Assembly: GCF_021155775.2 (NCBI RefSeq)
Contig: NC_060232.1
Coordinates: forward strand, 23,753,922 to 23,817,921
Source: Neodiprion pinetum
Lineage: Eukaryota > Arthropoda > Insecta > Hymenoptera > Diprionidae
Length of the DNA stretch: 64,000 bases
Direction: 5' to 3'
Made by a program: the position numbers and the translations under genes. Under the pieces are notes generated by a model. That model had not been told where the DNA came from, searched no databases, and saw only the letters and a program-made list of their open reading frames with translations. How positions within the stretch are numbered: the stretch's first letter is position 1; every line of letters begins with the position of its first letter. Shown one piece after another: positions 35,285-48,008 of this stretch.

Positions 35285-35992
35285 TTGTATATTTTTTTCA
35301 AAGATAGATTATCGCGGGTAGATAACCCGGTAATAAGGCAACTAGGTAGTGGCGTCATCATCTCTGCCCAGCGCGATCTCCTCTCATCATCCGTCTACTT
35401 ATGCCGTAGAGTTCTGGCTGGTCGCTTTGAGCCCCGCCTCATCTGCGAGCACAATCTCGTCAGTCAATCCGCTACTCCGAGCCCTTAAACCAGGCTCCGC
35501 GATCTTCCATCTCCCCCAGGCTTTCGCCGAACCCACTCCTCGCAAGATAGAGTCTCTAATTGAATCACGTGTTATTAGATCATGCAGAATCGCGAGTTTT
35601 CCCGCTCGCAAGGTGCGAGGCTCTCGCTTCAATCTGGGGTCTAACCTAAGAGCAAGCGGCGGCGACGACAGGGCGAAAGGACGAGTTGCAGCGAGAAGTG
35701 AGCACAAGGGGTTGATTGAAAGGATAACGCGGCTGCTCTTCACCCCATCTTATACGCTGTCAGGTGGTGCCTGATCCTTTTCTCCGCCGGCGTGTCAGGC
35801 ACCCGCCGATTTCAGGAACCCTGGAATCTGACTCGGCTTACTCCGGGATTAACGATATGCGCCTGTGGGTTCGTTCAGATTTGCGAATTGCTTTATTCCC
35901 CTTATTCCCCTGATATGTGGGCGCGTCGTTTACCGCACCCTTTGAAAATCCGGGACGCCGAGGGAGGCTCGGAAGTAATTTTCCCGGTATGA
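35285..35992. other. GC-rich island with antiparallel open frames
   Basis: A clear GC-richer block. A 141-codon plus frame (35349-35774) and a 114-codon minus frame (35399-35743) overlap almost fully, and a further 66-codon plus frame follows. Neither product is recognised. A 9-bp inverted repeat (GGTGCCTGA / TCAGGCACC) lies at about 35764-35803. Low stop density follows from composition, but the block is also a reasonable place for an unannotated exon or promoter region. Confidence 0.25.
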
Positions 35993-38900
35993 CCGCACGG
36001 ACGGATTATAATATTGATGTTTTGACCCCGGTGATAATTATATTCTCGTTTCGATATTCGGTCCAATTTTCATTTACATTTTAATGTTGAATATGGTTAT
36101 CGGATTTTCTCTTCAAATCGCCGATAATTAGTCAAATTATTGCACGGATAACCAGCGGAAGTTTTAATTAAAAAAATCACTCGCACTTGTATTTCATTCT
36201 CTGTGTCGTTGTTGGTCGGACAAATTCCCCGTAACATGCCTCACATTCTGTCGATGTTCGATCGAATCGTACCTTTCAAACGTGCGATACATCACGGCTT
36301 CAATTGAAAATTTTTTTTTTTATGAAAATACAATACTTCGTGCGGTAAGTGAATTCTACATCGATTTGAGATATTAATTTATCGTATATTATTGTACAAT
36401 ATATCGCTCTTAAGGAATTTAATTTTTTAACCACATCACGTTTTCAACCGTTTCAGTCGGATTCCCAATCGACACCGGACACTAAACTATTACCTCCGAT
36501 CCCGCAATCGCATCGAAACATCCGATAGCATGCAGTTTGGATTGTAAAAAGTAACCGCCCATTAGCTCCAGAACGCGAGATTGCTCGCGTTGAAAATCAA
36601 TGCGTTGCTGTAATAGCGAGTCGGATAACGATCTAATTAAGGAAGGTTTATTGATTACCGGTGCTGGAATAACTGCTTTATCGGATATTTGATCAATCGA
36701 ATTTACTGAAAGATATTTCCTTCGTAAAAGCGACAATATGCAATCACAAATCGATCATAATTGTAATACGTACTCTGTGAAATATGTTTGAAGACACGGA
36801 AATATTGATTGATGTGTCAGTTTTCAACGATAACTGTTTTTACAGTTTGACCATTTGTTGCACTATAAAAGCACTTGAGTTTGATATGTGAATAATGTAT
36901 TCTAACGATTCCAGTATTCCCGTGATGGATTATATTGAGAAAAGACTTTAACGCGTTCGCCAATTACACCTGTCTTCTCGAACAGAGATTCTTTGCGGAT
37001 GCACGATTTACTGAATCGTCTGTCAACAAAATGTCTTGATAACGTATAATTTGAATAATAGCTGCAAGAATTCCAGAACGTAAAGTGTTTATATAAAATA
37101 TCTTCAAGATCATAAACAAATGGTGAAATTGTATCCTAAAAAAAAAAAATCACAATTTTTCATCGAAAACGAATAACGTCTTGAATAGCTTCGAGCGGAG
37201 AGCATCGCAAGTTGAGCCAGATAAGTTATAATTGTCAGAAAAAACAACGTAAAACAGAAACGTAAAGAGAGACTTTGTGCAAATAAATAGCAAGTAGCAG
37301 TGAGTCAAATTAAACTAACGAAAGGCAATTTACAATTACAATTTCAAATTTATATACATATTTTGGTCAATAATTTGTGTGTCGATGTATTATTATATTA
37401 TGATCGAATGGATGAATGAATGAATATCAAACTTGTTTTCATCATAAATACTAAAATATTTGTCTTATCTATTCTGAATCAAAGTAAATTACACAATATC
37501 GTTAACATTTTTTTTTTTTTTCCACCTACTCCAAAAAGTTATTCAAATTACTGACCACGTTATAAGAAAGTATATAAATTACTGATTTCACTTTTCAGTT
37601 CAAATTGGAATGTGTATTTTTTCTTCCTTGACAGATCCCAAAACCCTGAGCAGCTAAAACTGAAAAAATATTAAGTGACATTGATACTCTGCGGAGGAAG
37701 GTACGGGACGTCTTTGAATTTCTACTCCATTAGGCTGATTGAAAATACCCAGAGATCGTTTGTGCCTCGTTCAAAGGAGTGGCGAAAAACCTTTTCAGAC
37801 CGTTGAAATGAGTTCATTTTGTCATTACAACGGGGAAAAAAAATTAATCACTGTACGATGAAAGAAGTAACGCGTATCAAATCATTTTTAAACTAATTAA
37901 TCTTTTGACGCTATATTACATGCTGTGACTGTATGAAATTCTATAATGTTTTTTTTTTTTACTCTCTTTCAACCGAAACCTTGCGACCCATAATTTTTTA
38001 CGAAGCTTCGTCCTTGCACCAAGGCAAGAAACCTAATTTTCTTTCATCGACTCTCGAATTGCGTGAAATTGTAAATTCGGCCTAATTTCATTCTCAATTT
38101 AAGCATATCTTTCACAAGAAATATCTAACGCGTGACTGAGATTTCAATTGAAATTGGATGGAAACAATCCCAAGCATATTGCCTTCAAGATATTAATTAC
38201 CGAAACATCAATAAATCTAGATAATTTTATCATCATATGTATTTGTAAAACACTCAATATGTAATATTATCTTTGTTATTGACACTGAGCGGACATAAAA
38301 AATTTTGGAATCAAGCTAGTTTTTCCGTGAGGCAAGTTCAATTTCAGGTGTACAGATCCCTTCAATCTAGGTACGCTTAGCAATCGGCCCATGTCAATCC
38401 CTGGATAGACGGCAGCGTACCCGAGGGTTTGATTGCCGGATCACGTCTCAATTTTGCCCGACAAAGCTCCGGGTTGGAATTTCATCAACGCATATAAAAA
38501 CGGGGCGAAAGGCGAGTATACGATTAAAATCAAATTGACTTCAATTTTGAAACAGTTATTAAAATCGCTCACTCGTTGCCAATCGCATAGATTCCCACTT
38601 AACACGGAAACTTTCTAAGAAACTTTCAATAAAATATTTTATAGAAAGATTATGAGAACCTTTTCAAGAACAACAACAATTAAGAAATCTGTTCTAAGTT
38701 TCTGGCGCAGACATTTTCAATTTGTAGCAACATTTTTTTTTTTTTCGAAATACTTTTGAAAGGTTTCTTTCCTTTCATGAAAGATTTCAGAAATTTTTCT
38801 GAAGTATTCTTTGTCACGTAGAAATTCACGTCCTGTCCTGCGAAATAATAAAACTGCGCGTCGTTTCAATCGATAAAAAAGGTACGAAATAGGTTCGCCT

Positions 38901-39471
38901 CAATTATTCTCCGTTCGACTTTTCAATCTGGATACCTAAGCTTCCTACGTCGGTAAAAAAATATCCTTGAAACTACTTAAAACTTCACAATTTTTCGGAA
39001 TTTTTCTCACGTGCCCACTTTAAAGTGAATCTAATTACTTTAATTATTCCGTGCTACTCTATGTTCGGGTTAAAGTTTGCTTGCTTAATCCACCCGTGCA
39101 ACTAGCGCTAGACTTACTCGACAAGTTGCTCACGAATTTAGTTCTACGTTTTTTTTTTTTTTCACAAATAGATTTTCCAAATCTCTTGCTGCAGCTGAAT
39201 CTCTTGCGGTGGCGGAAAGTCGAAGCAATTCTTCCGAAGGCTGGATCGGGTTGAGAGAGAATTCGGATTTCGAAAAGCGAGGTCAAATAAGCGACTGGAA
39301 ATGGTGAAACCATAACCGGAAAAGCACAATTTTTCACCCGCGAGTGAATTCAGTCAACAATAAAACGTTTGTTAACCGATGAATACCGGGATTTTCATCC
39401 ACTATGGCGTATTGTTCATGATTGAAATCAGTGGTGCGACTATACGTGAAGTCTCTTCACTTCAAGGGTAG
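35993..39471. other. Gene-poor AT-rich stretch
   Basis: Short frames only. Poly(T)/poly(A) tracts lie near 37509-37522, 37951-37960, 38731-38744 and 39149-39161. A 61-codon plus frame at 38433-38618 looks protein-like but is unsupported. No repeat family recognised. Confidence 0.5.
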
Positions 39472-40036
39472 GGTTGAAGTTTTGAATTTGAAAAGTTCCG
39501 AAAGCGCCTAATTTCGAATTATTTGGTGGTGAAACTTGAAGTAAAGAAATAAAACTTTTACGAAAAAACAAAGTTTCGAATGGTCGAAAACCCGATAGCT
39601 CAAAGTTCCGAAATGCGAGATTCCGAAAATTCAAGTTACGACAGATGAAAAAGTTTCGAAAAAGAAAGTTTAGATCGAGTAAAATTCGGAAAATTAAAAT
39701 ATCCTTACACAGCGTAGTTTCCTCAACGCGTGGGTGCAAAAAATCAGAAAAACCGAAAACCAGAATGACTAGAATCCAAAGCAAAGAAAATCAAAGTGGT
39801 GAAATTTCACCAAGCCAGTAATATACAGAACTGAAAATCTTCAATCAATCAGAATTTCCATGTTTCAGGTTTTAAAATTTTCTCATTTTCGCATTTTCGG
39901 AACTTTGACCGTCGTGTTTCAAACCATTTGAAGCTTTGATGTTTCGTCAAGGTTTAATAACATTATTTCAAGTTTCGCCATAAAAAAATTCGAAAATCGG
40001 CGCGTTCGAATCTTTTCAAATTCGAAATTTCAACCC
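39472..40036 (-). mobile_element. CCGAA/TTCGG foldback element, copy 3 (inverted)
   Basis: The best-bounded copy. Left end GGGTTGAAGTTTTGAATTTG and the complement of the right end, GGGGTTGAAATTTCGAATTT, form terminal inverted repeats of about 26 bp. Inside, GGTGGTGAAACTTGAAG on the left faces its complement near the right end. The shared segment (ACACAGCGTAGTTT) reads in the opposite orientation to copies 1 and 2. It lacks both the 71-bp insertion and the 180-bp flank. Confidence 0.75.
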
Positions 40037-40396
40037 CACCTCTCTCCTCAGGCCTCGTGTAACTCTTAAATTCGACTTCGTCAAAGCGGATCGAGTTAAT
40101 ATGCGGTCCTCGAAACTCATCCCCGTAGAAAAGGGTGGATGGTGAATGGTGAGGAGCGACCGAGGTGGAAACGCTAAGCACGCACCTGAAATACCTGGCC
40201 GGCTGCTTTCGGGATCCTCTAGGAGTCTAGGAGTCATTACGCCAATTCGCGATGCAAATTTATGATGATCTAATATCAAACCCACTGGACTGAGAGCCGA
40301 GAACCGCATACCGCTGTGCGAAAATCCTTTTTGCACGTCGTCTTTGTGTGTAACACGCTTCGGTTTTCTCCCTGCCCTATGTATTATATATGGGAA

Positions 40397-41193
40397 ATTC
40401 CATGCGAACCCAACCAGCGTCTGACCCTCACCATTTCTGATTTTGTTTAAAATTTTTTCTGCAACTGTTTGAACTCTGAAACAGTACCCTGAATTTTTTC
40501 AGATTTTTTATTCAACTTCTCGATTATTTATAAATATTTAAAGTGATTTTGAAGAGGATATTTTTTTAAACTCCCAAAAAAATTCTCAGAAACTGTATTT
40601 TCTATTCCAAACATTTCAAGACCGGGCCCATTATGGGCCAGTTTCTTCCCATCTTTTTATAGCGGTTTTAATTTTTTCGGTCAACTAGGATATTGTTTGG
40701 AAGGTCTAAAAATTCCCGAAAAATTCTCAAAACTTCTATTTTTCACTTGCAACATTTCTAGATCGGTTACATTATGGAACAATTTTCGTCTATTTTTTTG
40801 GCACATTCAACCTTTTTATCAATTTTATAATAAAACCAGCCCAATAATGTTCCAAGTGAAACATAGAAGGTTTGAGAATTGTTTGGGAATTTATAGACCG
40901 TTTAAAGAATGTTTTAGTTGGGCAGAAAACTTAAAAGTGCTCAGAAAAGAAAGAAATCAATCGCCCTATCATGGGTTCGGTCTTGAAACGTTAAGAAAAG
41001 AAAATGCAGATTTTTGAGAATTTTAAAAACGGTCCGTTTCAAAATCATTCTCAATATTTATCAATAATTAATGAGTTGAATAAAAAATGTGAAAAATTTG
41101 AGGGCACTGTTTCAGAGTTGGAACAATTGCAGAAAATTTTTTAACATAGTCAATAATAGTGAGGATCAGACGTTGCTTGGCTTCGCATGGAAT
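40397..41193. mobile_element. 797-bp near-complete palindrome (foldback element)
   Basis: The left end ATTCCATGCGAACCCAACC matches the complement of the right end, ATTCCATGCGAAGCCAAGC, and the match continues through CGTCTGAYCCTCAC, AACTCTGAAACAGT, ATTTCAAGACCG, CATTATGGG/CATGATAGG, TAAAAATTCCC and CAAAAYYTTCTAT almost to the centre (about 40795). Arms are therefore about 390 bp with little or no loop. Frames within it, including the 106-codon plus frame at 40697-41017, are read-through of the palindrome and not genes. Transcription would produce a very long hairpin RNA. Confidence 0.85.
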
Positions 41194-44100
41194 GCTCTAT
41201 ATGTATATATACGTGGATGCAAAAACTTTGCCTCGAGCTAGAATTGAAAAAAGTGAAATTTGCTTTTATCCATCGAATACGTTACGCTGAAATTTCGTTT
41301 TTTTTATCACGCAGATTTCTGTTTCAAATTTTCCCACATGTGTTGTTTTTCACGGAGGGGGAACGTATACGTTAAATTTTAAAATTGTTAATCAAGCTAT
41401 AAAACGCACTCCAAAAATCTCGTTACAAATTTCATCGTATTTATAATCATATTCAGATGTGTGTGACACAATATCTGTGTTTATAAATTTGCTGACGGAA
41501 AACAGCGCTCTTATTTTTTCTTTATCTTTTTCGTTCTCAGCGTTTTACATTTTTCATGCATCTCTTTTATTTCATCGTCTTATTTTATTCGTCACGCGGA
41601 CTCTCGGGAAACAACTTGCTTTGCTTATTGCGAGGGTAAAGGTTCAAAGGAGTCTTACGAAGCAAGGTTGAAAACGTATACAAAAGAGAGCTACGGGAAA
41701 AAAATAAAATTGTAAAAACAAAGGTACATTCTGCAAGCACATGTAATACGCAGGAAAATATGTACGTACCTATATATTTTCATACATACCTACATATACC
41801 CGTGTGTAACCTATGCTCGTATCCTTAACTAAGCCCTCGGACTGGCCAAAGAATTTTGATGCGAAGCAACCTCTCTTCGAATCTTTTTCAAGCATCGATA
41901 ATCCTTCATCGATTGCAAATCGAATGAAACACTTGGCTCGGTACAGATTTGAGTGTAACATTTGCAATAATGAATACTAACTGGATTTAAAGCGACTTTT
42001 CCACGGTTATGAAATCATCGACTAGTAAGAAATAGAGCAAGACACACGCGATAGTTCTTAAATAGTAAATATTAACGATCATGTTCTCTTTAACATAGAA
42101 ACATTAATTAAAACATTAATAAAACATACATTCTCCCGTGACGCTTGATTGCAGCACATTTCACTAATTGCACGCATCTCGTTACGTCTGAAACTTTGCA
42201 ACGAAAATCGTCTTCCTATTTCGGAACGAATGTCAATACCAGATATGAAAAACTAAACAAATCCATCTTTCATCCGATGTAGAGCTGATTGAACAGTCCA
42301 AAATTAAAATACTTCTAGAAATCTCTCAGAATACGGACATAGATAAAACAGAAATTATAAAAGAAAGGTTAGAGTTCGCGATTAAGTAAATTTCAAATCA
42401 CTTCAAAATAGTTAAGAGTCTGGTCATAGATTCGTTCAAACTCACTTTGCGATGGTTTATTTTATTCAGGAGACTGTTTTATGCAACCACGAGTGAATAT
42501 TTTTTTTTTTTTATGGTCAATTCAATACTATCATTTGTTGACTTGTAATCTATACCGATGCAATGTTTGAAAATGAAACATTCAACGCCACCGATACGAT
42601 TAAAAAACCATATTTCACAGAATTTCTCGAAAATATTAGTCAAACGAATCTGTACAAGATTTGAAACCATTTCAAAGCGTTTCGAAACATGTACATCGCT
42701 TCAAATTTTTTGTTCGTAATTCGGCTATTTCCTGTTCGATCATTGTCAAAAAAAAAAAAAAATTCCCCCGCTATTTTGCAATGCATTTTTTTTTAAGCAG
42801 GCCGATTTCCGACCAACCGATTTCCACAAACGGTTCGAGTCTATATTTGAACGAGATCGCCGACGATCGACTCTCTCATCCGTCGAAGACAAGGCGAGAT
42901 AATCAAAGTCCGAACGTCAAGTTCGCATCTCCTGCGGCACGTGGGATCATCGACGCGATGCCAAGACGCGTAACGTTGCCCATTATTACACCACCCACTC
43001 ACCTTTGATGTAGCGTTAACGGACGTAAGCGAGGGTTCGCAATACGTAGTATAACATATCGGGATGAGACAGGCGTACTACACGCTGACCAGGAAGAATC
43101 AGTCATCGTTTCGCCGCAGTCACGTGCTCAAACTCAATCACCGGTGGACCAGGTCTAAGCCCGCGGCAGAGCTGTGATGATGAAAAATTTAAGACGAGAC
43201 CAAGAAATATCAGACTTCTTTACTGATTGTTTCAAATGTTCCACGATAAAGAGAAAGGAATCGTTCTTCCTCGGGATAAGTCCAATACAAAATTGACGAT
43301 AGGATAATCTGTTCGAAGCTAGCTGATAAATTGACTTAATCCCGTTGAGACCTTAATTCTGTAAAATATGAATCTAAGCTGCAAGCGGCGGAAAGAAACC
43401 ATTAGAAATTGAAACGAGCTGTTATCAACCAGTCATTTCAACGCAAAACTCATTGTGTTCGAATATCCGAGTTGTTCTTGTACTTTTTTTGTTATATGAT
43501 TTTGGTAATTTGGTAGGTTTTTATAAATTTCAGATGCTTTTGCCTGGATCAAGATGTTGCCGGCGGAACGAGAGAAGCTAATTGTTTTTCATTGGGTTAA
43601 ATTAGCGGCGGGTGAAACAGTATTTTTTTAAATATATGTACATTTTTACGAAGCATTCGATTCAAGCCGATTGATTGTTATAGTTTTAGTGAGGCCATAG
43701 AATTTTTTCATGCATCTTACAGAGTATCAATATTCTCAGTCTTAATTTTTGTCCACCAACTACAGTCTTGCAATTCAAATTTTACGATTCATAATCCAGA
43801 TTCGTGGCGTGCGAATTCACCAAACTTTGAATAGCGATACAGTTGCGATTTAAAAAAATTCATCATCAAATTCGTAGTAATAAAATTCGCAATTTTAAGC
43901 TCGCATTTCTGAACAGCAATTCCTGCTGGAAATTCATCGGTCGCAAGCACCTCGTCCTCAAAGGGTAAACGACAGTTTATATTTCATTGAGCAGGTGTAT
44001 CGTAGCTCATTTCTCCAATTTCATTGCACAGGCTGTGCAACGGTGCATTTAGATACCTCGATTCAGAATATAACACGGAATGTCAAAACTGGCGTTATTA

Positions 44101-44413
44101 GCCATCAAAGTTGACAAGCCCTCAGAAAAAATGAAAGCACTTGTGAATTCAGAAACTCTGATAAGTAGTCTAATTTAACGAACACAATGACGGTGTATTG
44201 AAAGTTTTAAAAATGGTGAGGTGGAATTTTGTTCGTGTTACGTACTTTCGGATACCAGAATAGCCGAGATTTTAGGGAACAAGGAATCCTTTTTGGATCT
44301 TTTTGAGTGATTCGACAACGTAGTAACTACGAAAATAAAGTGATCTTCCCATTAATTCCGAAATAGTTTCCTACGGTTGAATGTAACGAACATTTAACGG
44401 ATGCTTAAAACTT
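41194..44413. other. Gene-poor stretch
   Basis: Short frames only. A 115-codon plus frame (42661-43008) crosses a poly(A) run that would encode poly-Lys, so it is not called. No repeat recognised. Confidence 0.5.
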
Positions 44414-44726
44414 CACTGAGAAAAATTTCATTTGTTACAGTAACTGGAAAAATTCAGTAAAACAGGAATCGTTAAAAAAAAAAACTGTCTGAATATTGTT
44501 GGAATTACGGAAAATGAGGTACGCCTAACCAATTTGCGCTATTGTCGATCCTTTTTTGGTAATTGCAACGCAAAATCAGTTTGTTCGGTTTACTCCACTT
44601 TTTTAGTTAAATAAGGCTTCAACATCAATTTTCATTTTTTACCTGGAACTATATTTTTCGATTGTGGTAAAAAGTGAAAATAATTACGGACCGAGCGGTA
44701 ACCGGAACTAAAAATTTCTCTCGATG
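44414..44726 (+). mobile_element. CACTGAG-ended MITE, copy 3, internally deleted
   Basis: The left end CACTGAGAAAAATTTCATTTG is intact; the right end has decayed to TTTCTCTCGATG. Compared with copies 1, 2 and 4 it lacks about 115 bp between ACATCAATTT and TCATTTTTTACC. The shared AATTT at the breakpoints suggests deletion by short direct-repeat recombination. Confidence 0.8.
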
Positions 44727-45724
44727 TTCCGAGTTACTTTAACCATACGAACATAGGAATGCGAAAACGTATACCTGGAGTTAATATAAACGCAGATGAT
44801 ATCACGAGGTGGATAATATTCCCGGGCGAGTACGACGAGCCGCAGTTTAACCCGAGCCACGTTGGTGACAATGAACCTACCGAACGCTTACGTTGCACTG
44901 TATATCGAACAGGTCGGAGGTGGATGGCGGTTCTCGGTAAATAGTTAATTACCTACCAAAGCAGATTCAATCTCCGGTGCGTTTGTCTGGAACCCACGAG
45001 GAATTAATAGAATTAATTTGCTCTTCGCGTTGCTGCAGCGGCTCAAATATTATGGTGCATTGTGGGATGCGGAGGAGCGAAAATCGCACAGTGCGGAAAT
45101 GGTTTGTCGGTGATGGAGATAGGGATGAAAAAGACAGTTCTCATGCTTGTAACTCCGGGTATGAAATTCTTTACAATTACCAGTGTATAATGTATATTTT
45201 AACTTTCATATTGTAAAGAATTAAAACTGAAATCAGTAATGAATTTTATTGTATACGATATCTTTGAGTTTGAAGCTGTAGTTCTTACACGAAATTGGAC
45301 AAACATTTATTCACTCGTTAAAATATCCATTATCTGTTCACAAAGAATGCATGTGAAGTTGAAAATTGTTTGTGTAGATAAATTTTCTTCAGTTATAATT
45401 GTATGAACAAATCGTCTTTCTGACATTCCAAGTTTTTTTACAACCCAAAACGCAGCTTTTCTATGACATGTTCTAATTCATTCGCGTACTTTGTCAGTTG
45501 ATCATTCGATTAGAATCTTTATATTTTTCTCCTTGTGACTTTGAAAATTAGTCAGTTTGTCATATCAAAGATTTATTTCGACTTGGAATATAAAAACGAC
45601 TAAGCTTCAAATTCCCTGACAGTTCCTGGTTTTTCCATGATCCTTGCCAAATTCGCTAACATTTACAGGTTTTCCAGGTTTATAATATATAGTATCGAGT
45701 GACCATAATAAGAAAGAATACTTA
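44727..45724. other. No gene seen
   Basis: Two short plus frames (44759-44944 and 44977-45216) with no recognisable product. About 45615-45680 has TTCCCTGACAG and TTTCCAGG wording of low complexity; no element boundaries found. Confidence 0.45.
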
Positions 45725-46155
45725 CACTGAGAAAAATTTCATCCATTATAGTAACTAGAAAAAATTCAGTAAAATAGGTATCATTAAAAAAAACTGTTTT
45801 AATATTGTTGGAATTACGAAAAACAAGGTACAGGTAACCATTTTGCGATATTGTCGATCCTTTTTTGGTAATTGCAACGCAAAATCAGTTTGTTAAGTTT
45901 TGCTCTCCTTTTTTAGTTAAATAAGGCTTCAACATCAATTTATTGTTGCACAAGCATTCAATTTTCGCAACAGCGACAAGAAAATATAGTAACAGTGATG
46001 ATAATGAGAAAGAATAGTAACGGATACTAGACTTTCTGGTAACAGCTACAAAACTAATTTTCACTTTCTACCTAGAACCATATTTTTCGATTGTGGTAAA
46101 AAATGAAAATAGTTGAGGACTGAGCGGTAACTGGAATTAAAAATTTCTCTCAGTG
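45725..46155 (+). mobile_element. CACTGAG-ended MITE, copy 4
   Basis: The best-preserved ends of the family: CACTGAGAAAAATTT (45725-45739) and AAATTTCTCTCAGTG (46141-46155), whose complement is CACTGAGAGAAATTT. About 431 bp, in the same orientation as copy 3 about 1 kb upstream. No coding capacity, and no certain target duplication (TA before, TG after). Confidence 0.85.
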
Positions 46156-46984
46156 TGCACATCCTTTTTTTTCGTTTAGTTTTGTGGTATTCAGAATTAT
46201 ATTTGTCGCTTATGGTATGAAACTGAAGATAGTCAGGGACTGTACAAAGCTTCCGAACTTCTTAAATGTAAAAAATCAATGACGAAAATTCGATCCCGGA
46301 CTCACAAGCACGTGGAATCTAGTGGCTGCATGAATATATGTGATGTGTTATATACGTATGTAAGAATACCGTGGTAAATTCGCACGTGCGAAAATCATGA
46401 AAGAATAGAAAAAAGCGTTTGGGAGCTTGGCCAACGAAAATAGAGCCTTTGGTGAATGAACAGATTTTTAAACGACTCCGTTTATTCACGCGAAGATTAT
46501 TTGAGTAAATGGAGGCGCGTCTGGCTCGTAATTATTTTTCGCCAACCAGCTTTTGCGGCTTGAGCACCTGGCGGAAAACGTCATGAGACGTTGAACGGAA
46601 AAATGAGGGAGACAATCCGTTGTCACAATTATGGATCTTACGATTGGCGCATGGCTTGTGACGAATGAAAGTGCAGCTATACGTAAACATTTTTTTTTTT
46701 TCATTTTCTGCTTATTATTCCACGTTACGAAAAAGTTCCACATTGTTTTCGAAATCTCAGCATTGATGGAGCAATGAAGCAAAATATTCTGAATTCCGAA
46801 AAAACCCTCCAGATTTTGATAAAATTAGCGAACTTTCGAGTGAAAAACAAAATTAACAAATCGGTATTTTGAATTTAATTTTAATGTAAAACGAAACTGC
46901 AGGAGTTCGAATATATTTTTATTTCACTTATATTATTCTCTTTAGCTTTGACGTAATAACTCCGCATATATTTATATCTCTAAC
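46156..46984. other. No gene seen
   Basis: One 98-codon minus frame (46486-46782) that includes a poly-Lys run from a poly(T) tract. No product or repeat recognised. Confidence 0.45.
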
Positions 46985-47455
46985 ATGTCGCGTACAAAAA
47001 TTTCTCAGAAACAGACATCTCTTTCAACAAATAACCGTCTACCGTCTCGACAACCAATTCATCTATTTTTATTGAACGGAGGACGTGCACCTGGACGCAC
47101 CGTAACAACTTGTGATTGGCAGAGTCGAGTAACGTTATATGTATATCTGTCAAAATCAATTATATTAGTCTTCTGGTGCTATCAGCCAGGTTGTGAAAGC
47201 TCTTGGACACATTTGACAGAAGCTCGTTCACAATTCAGCTCCGAACAAGGTTCAGCATCGCGTATAAATTACACTGACAAACTATTCGCATCAACTGTTC
47301 AATTTCAAGGTATATCTGGAGCTGACTGTGTCACTTATCTATTTTATGGTACGAGGGATATTTTGCGCTATTTTTACTTGCATTTTATCATGCAGCTTAT
47401 CGTGAGACTCATACTAGCTAGCTCTTTAAATATATTTGTTTTAACCTTCAGTTGA
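46985..47455 (+). other. Unrecognised 156-codon open frame
   Basis: ATG-started and 156 codons long in AT-rich DNA, where long frames are less expected than in the GC-richer patches. The product would be Ser/Thr/Gln-rich at the N-terminus with a hydrophobic C-terminal segment from about residue 129, compatible with a membrane anchor. No domain recognised. Its last codons overlap the TTAA end of a possible repeat at 47441, which suggests that at least this stop is not the native one. Confidence 0.2.
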
Positions 47456-48008
47456 CACCTTTATCTGGTATGACATTGCTGGTGTCGTGGGGTCGTTGAA
47501 GACCCCAAATTTTTTTCTGGCATTCGCTTGGATGTGTTTGACAGGATAAAAAAGATCGCTACAATAATTTTTAATTTCTCGGTAATAATATATATGTCAC
47601 ATTTTCAGACTTTCGACTTACGAAAATCTCGATTAAAAACCCTTACGTCACGAAAAAACAATTTTTCTACTTTTTTTACATTTTTGCTTGCCGACGGTTA
47701 CATCCTTTTTTAATCCTAGAATGGTAACGTTATTTTTTTTCACCTAGTCCGATAACAGAGGTGAAAAAGCGTCTCGATCTTGCAAATTCCATTTTTCCGG
47801 TACATCATATCGTTAAGGGTCCTATTTGGTCTCATTTTCTTTGTTTTTTGATGAATAATCGCGTAGGGCAAATAGCTTTTTGCGTAAATTCCAAAAAAGT
47901 GGTCAAAAAATTAGTTATAAGGATAGAAAACGTAAAAAATCGCAAAAACGACTTTGATTCAAATTCGTGTAGGTGTTTTTTCACCCCCTGTTACGGTTTT
48001 CGGGTTAA
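47441..48008 (+). repeat. Possible TTAA-ended MITE, right end uncertain
   Basis: The start TTAACCTTCAGTTGACACC followed by a hairpin TGGGGTC/GACCCCA (47488-47507) mirrors the layout of the piggyBac-like MITE at 18085 (TTAACCCTTTCAGTCACA then GGGATGCT/AGCATCCC). A TTAA at 48005-48008 preceded by TTTTCGGG is a possible right end, but terminal symmetry is weak. Confidence 0.3.

Noticed and set aside
40697..41017. 106-codon plus-strand frame
   Set aside because: It lies wholly inside the 797-bp palindrome and is explained by the element's sequence, not by a gene.
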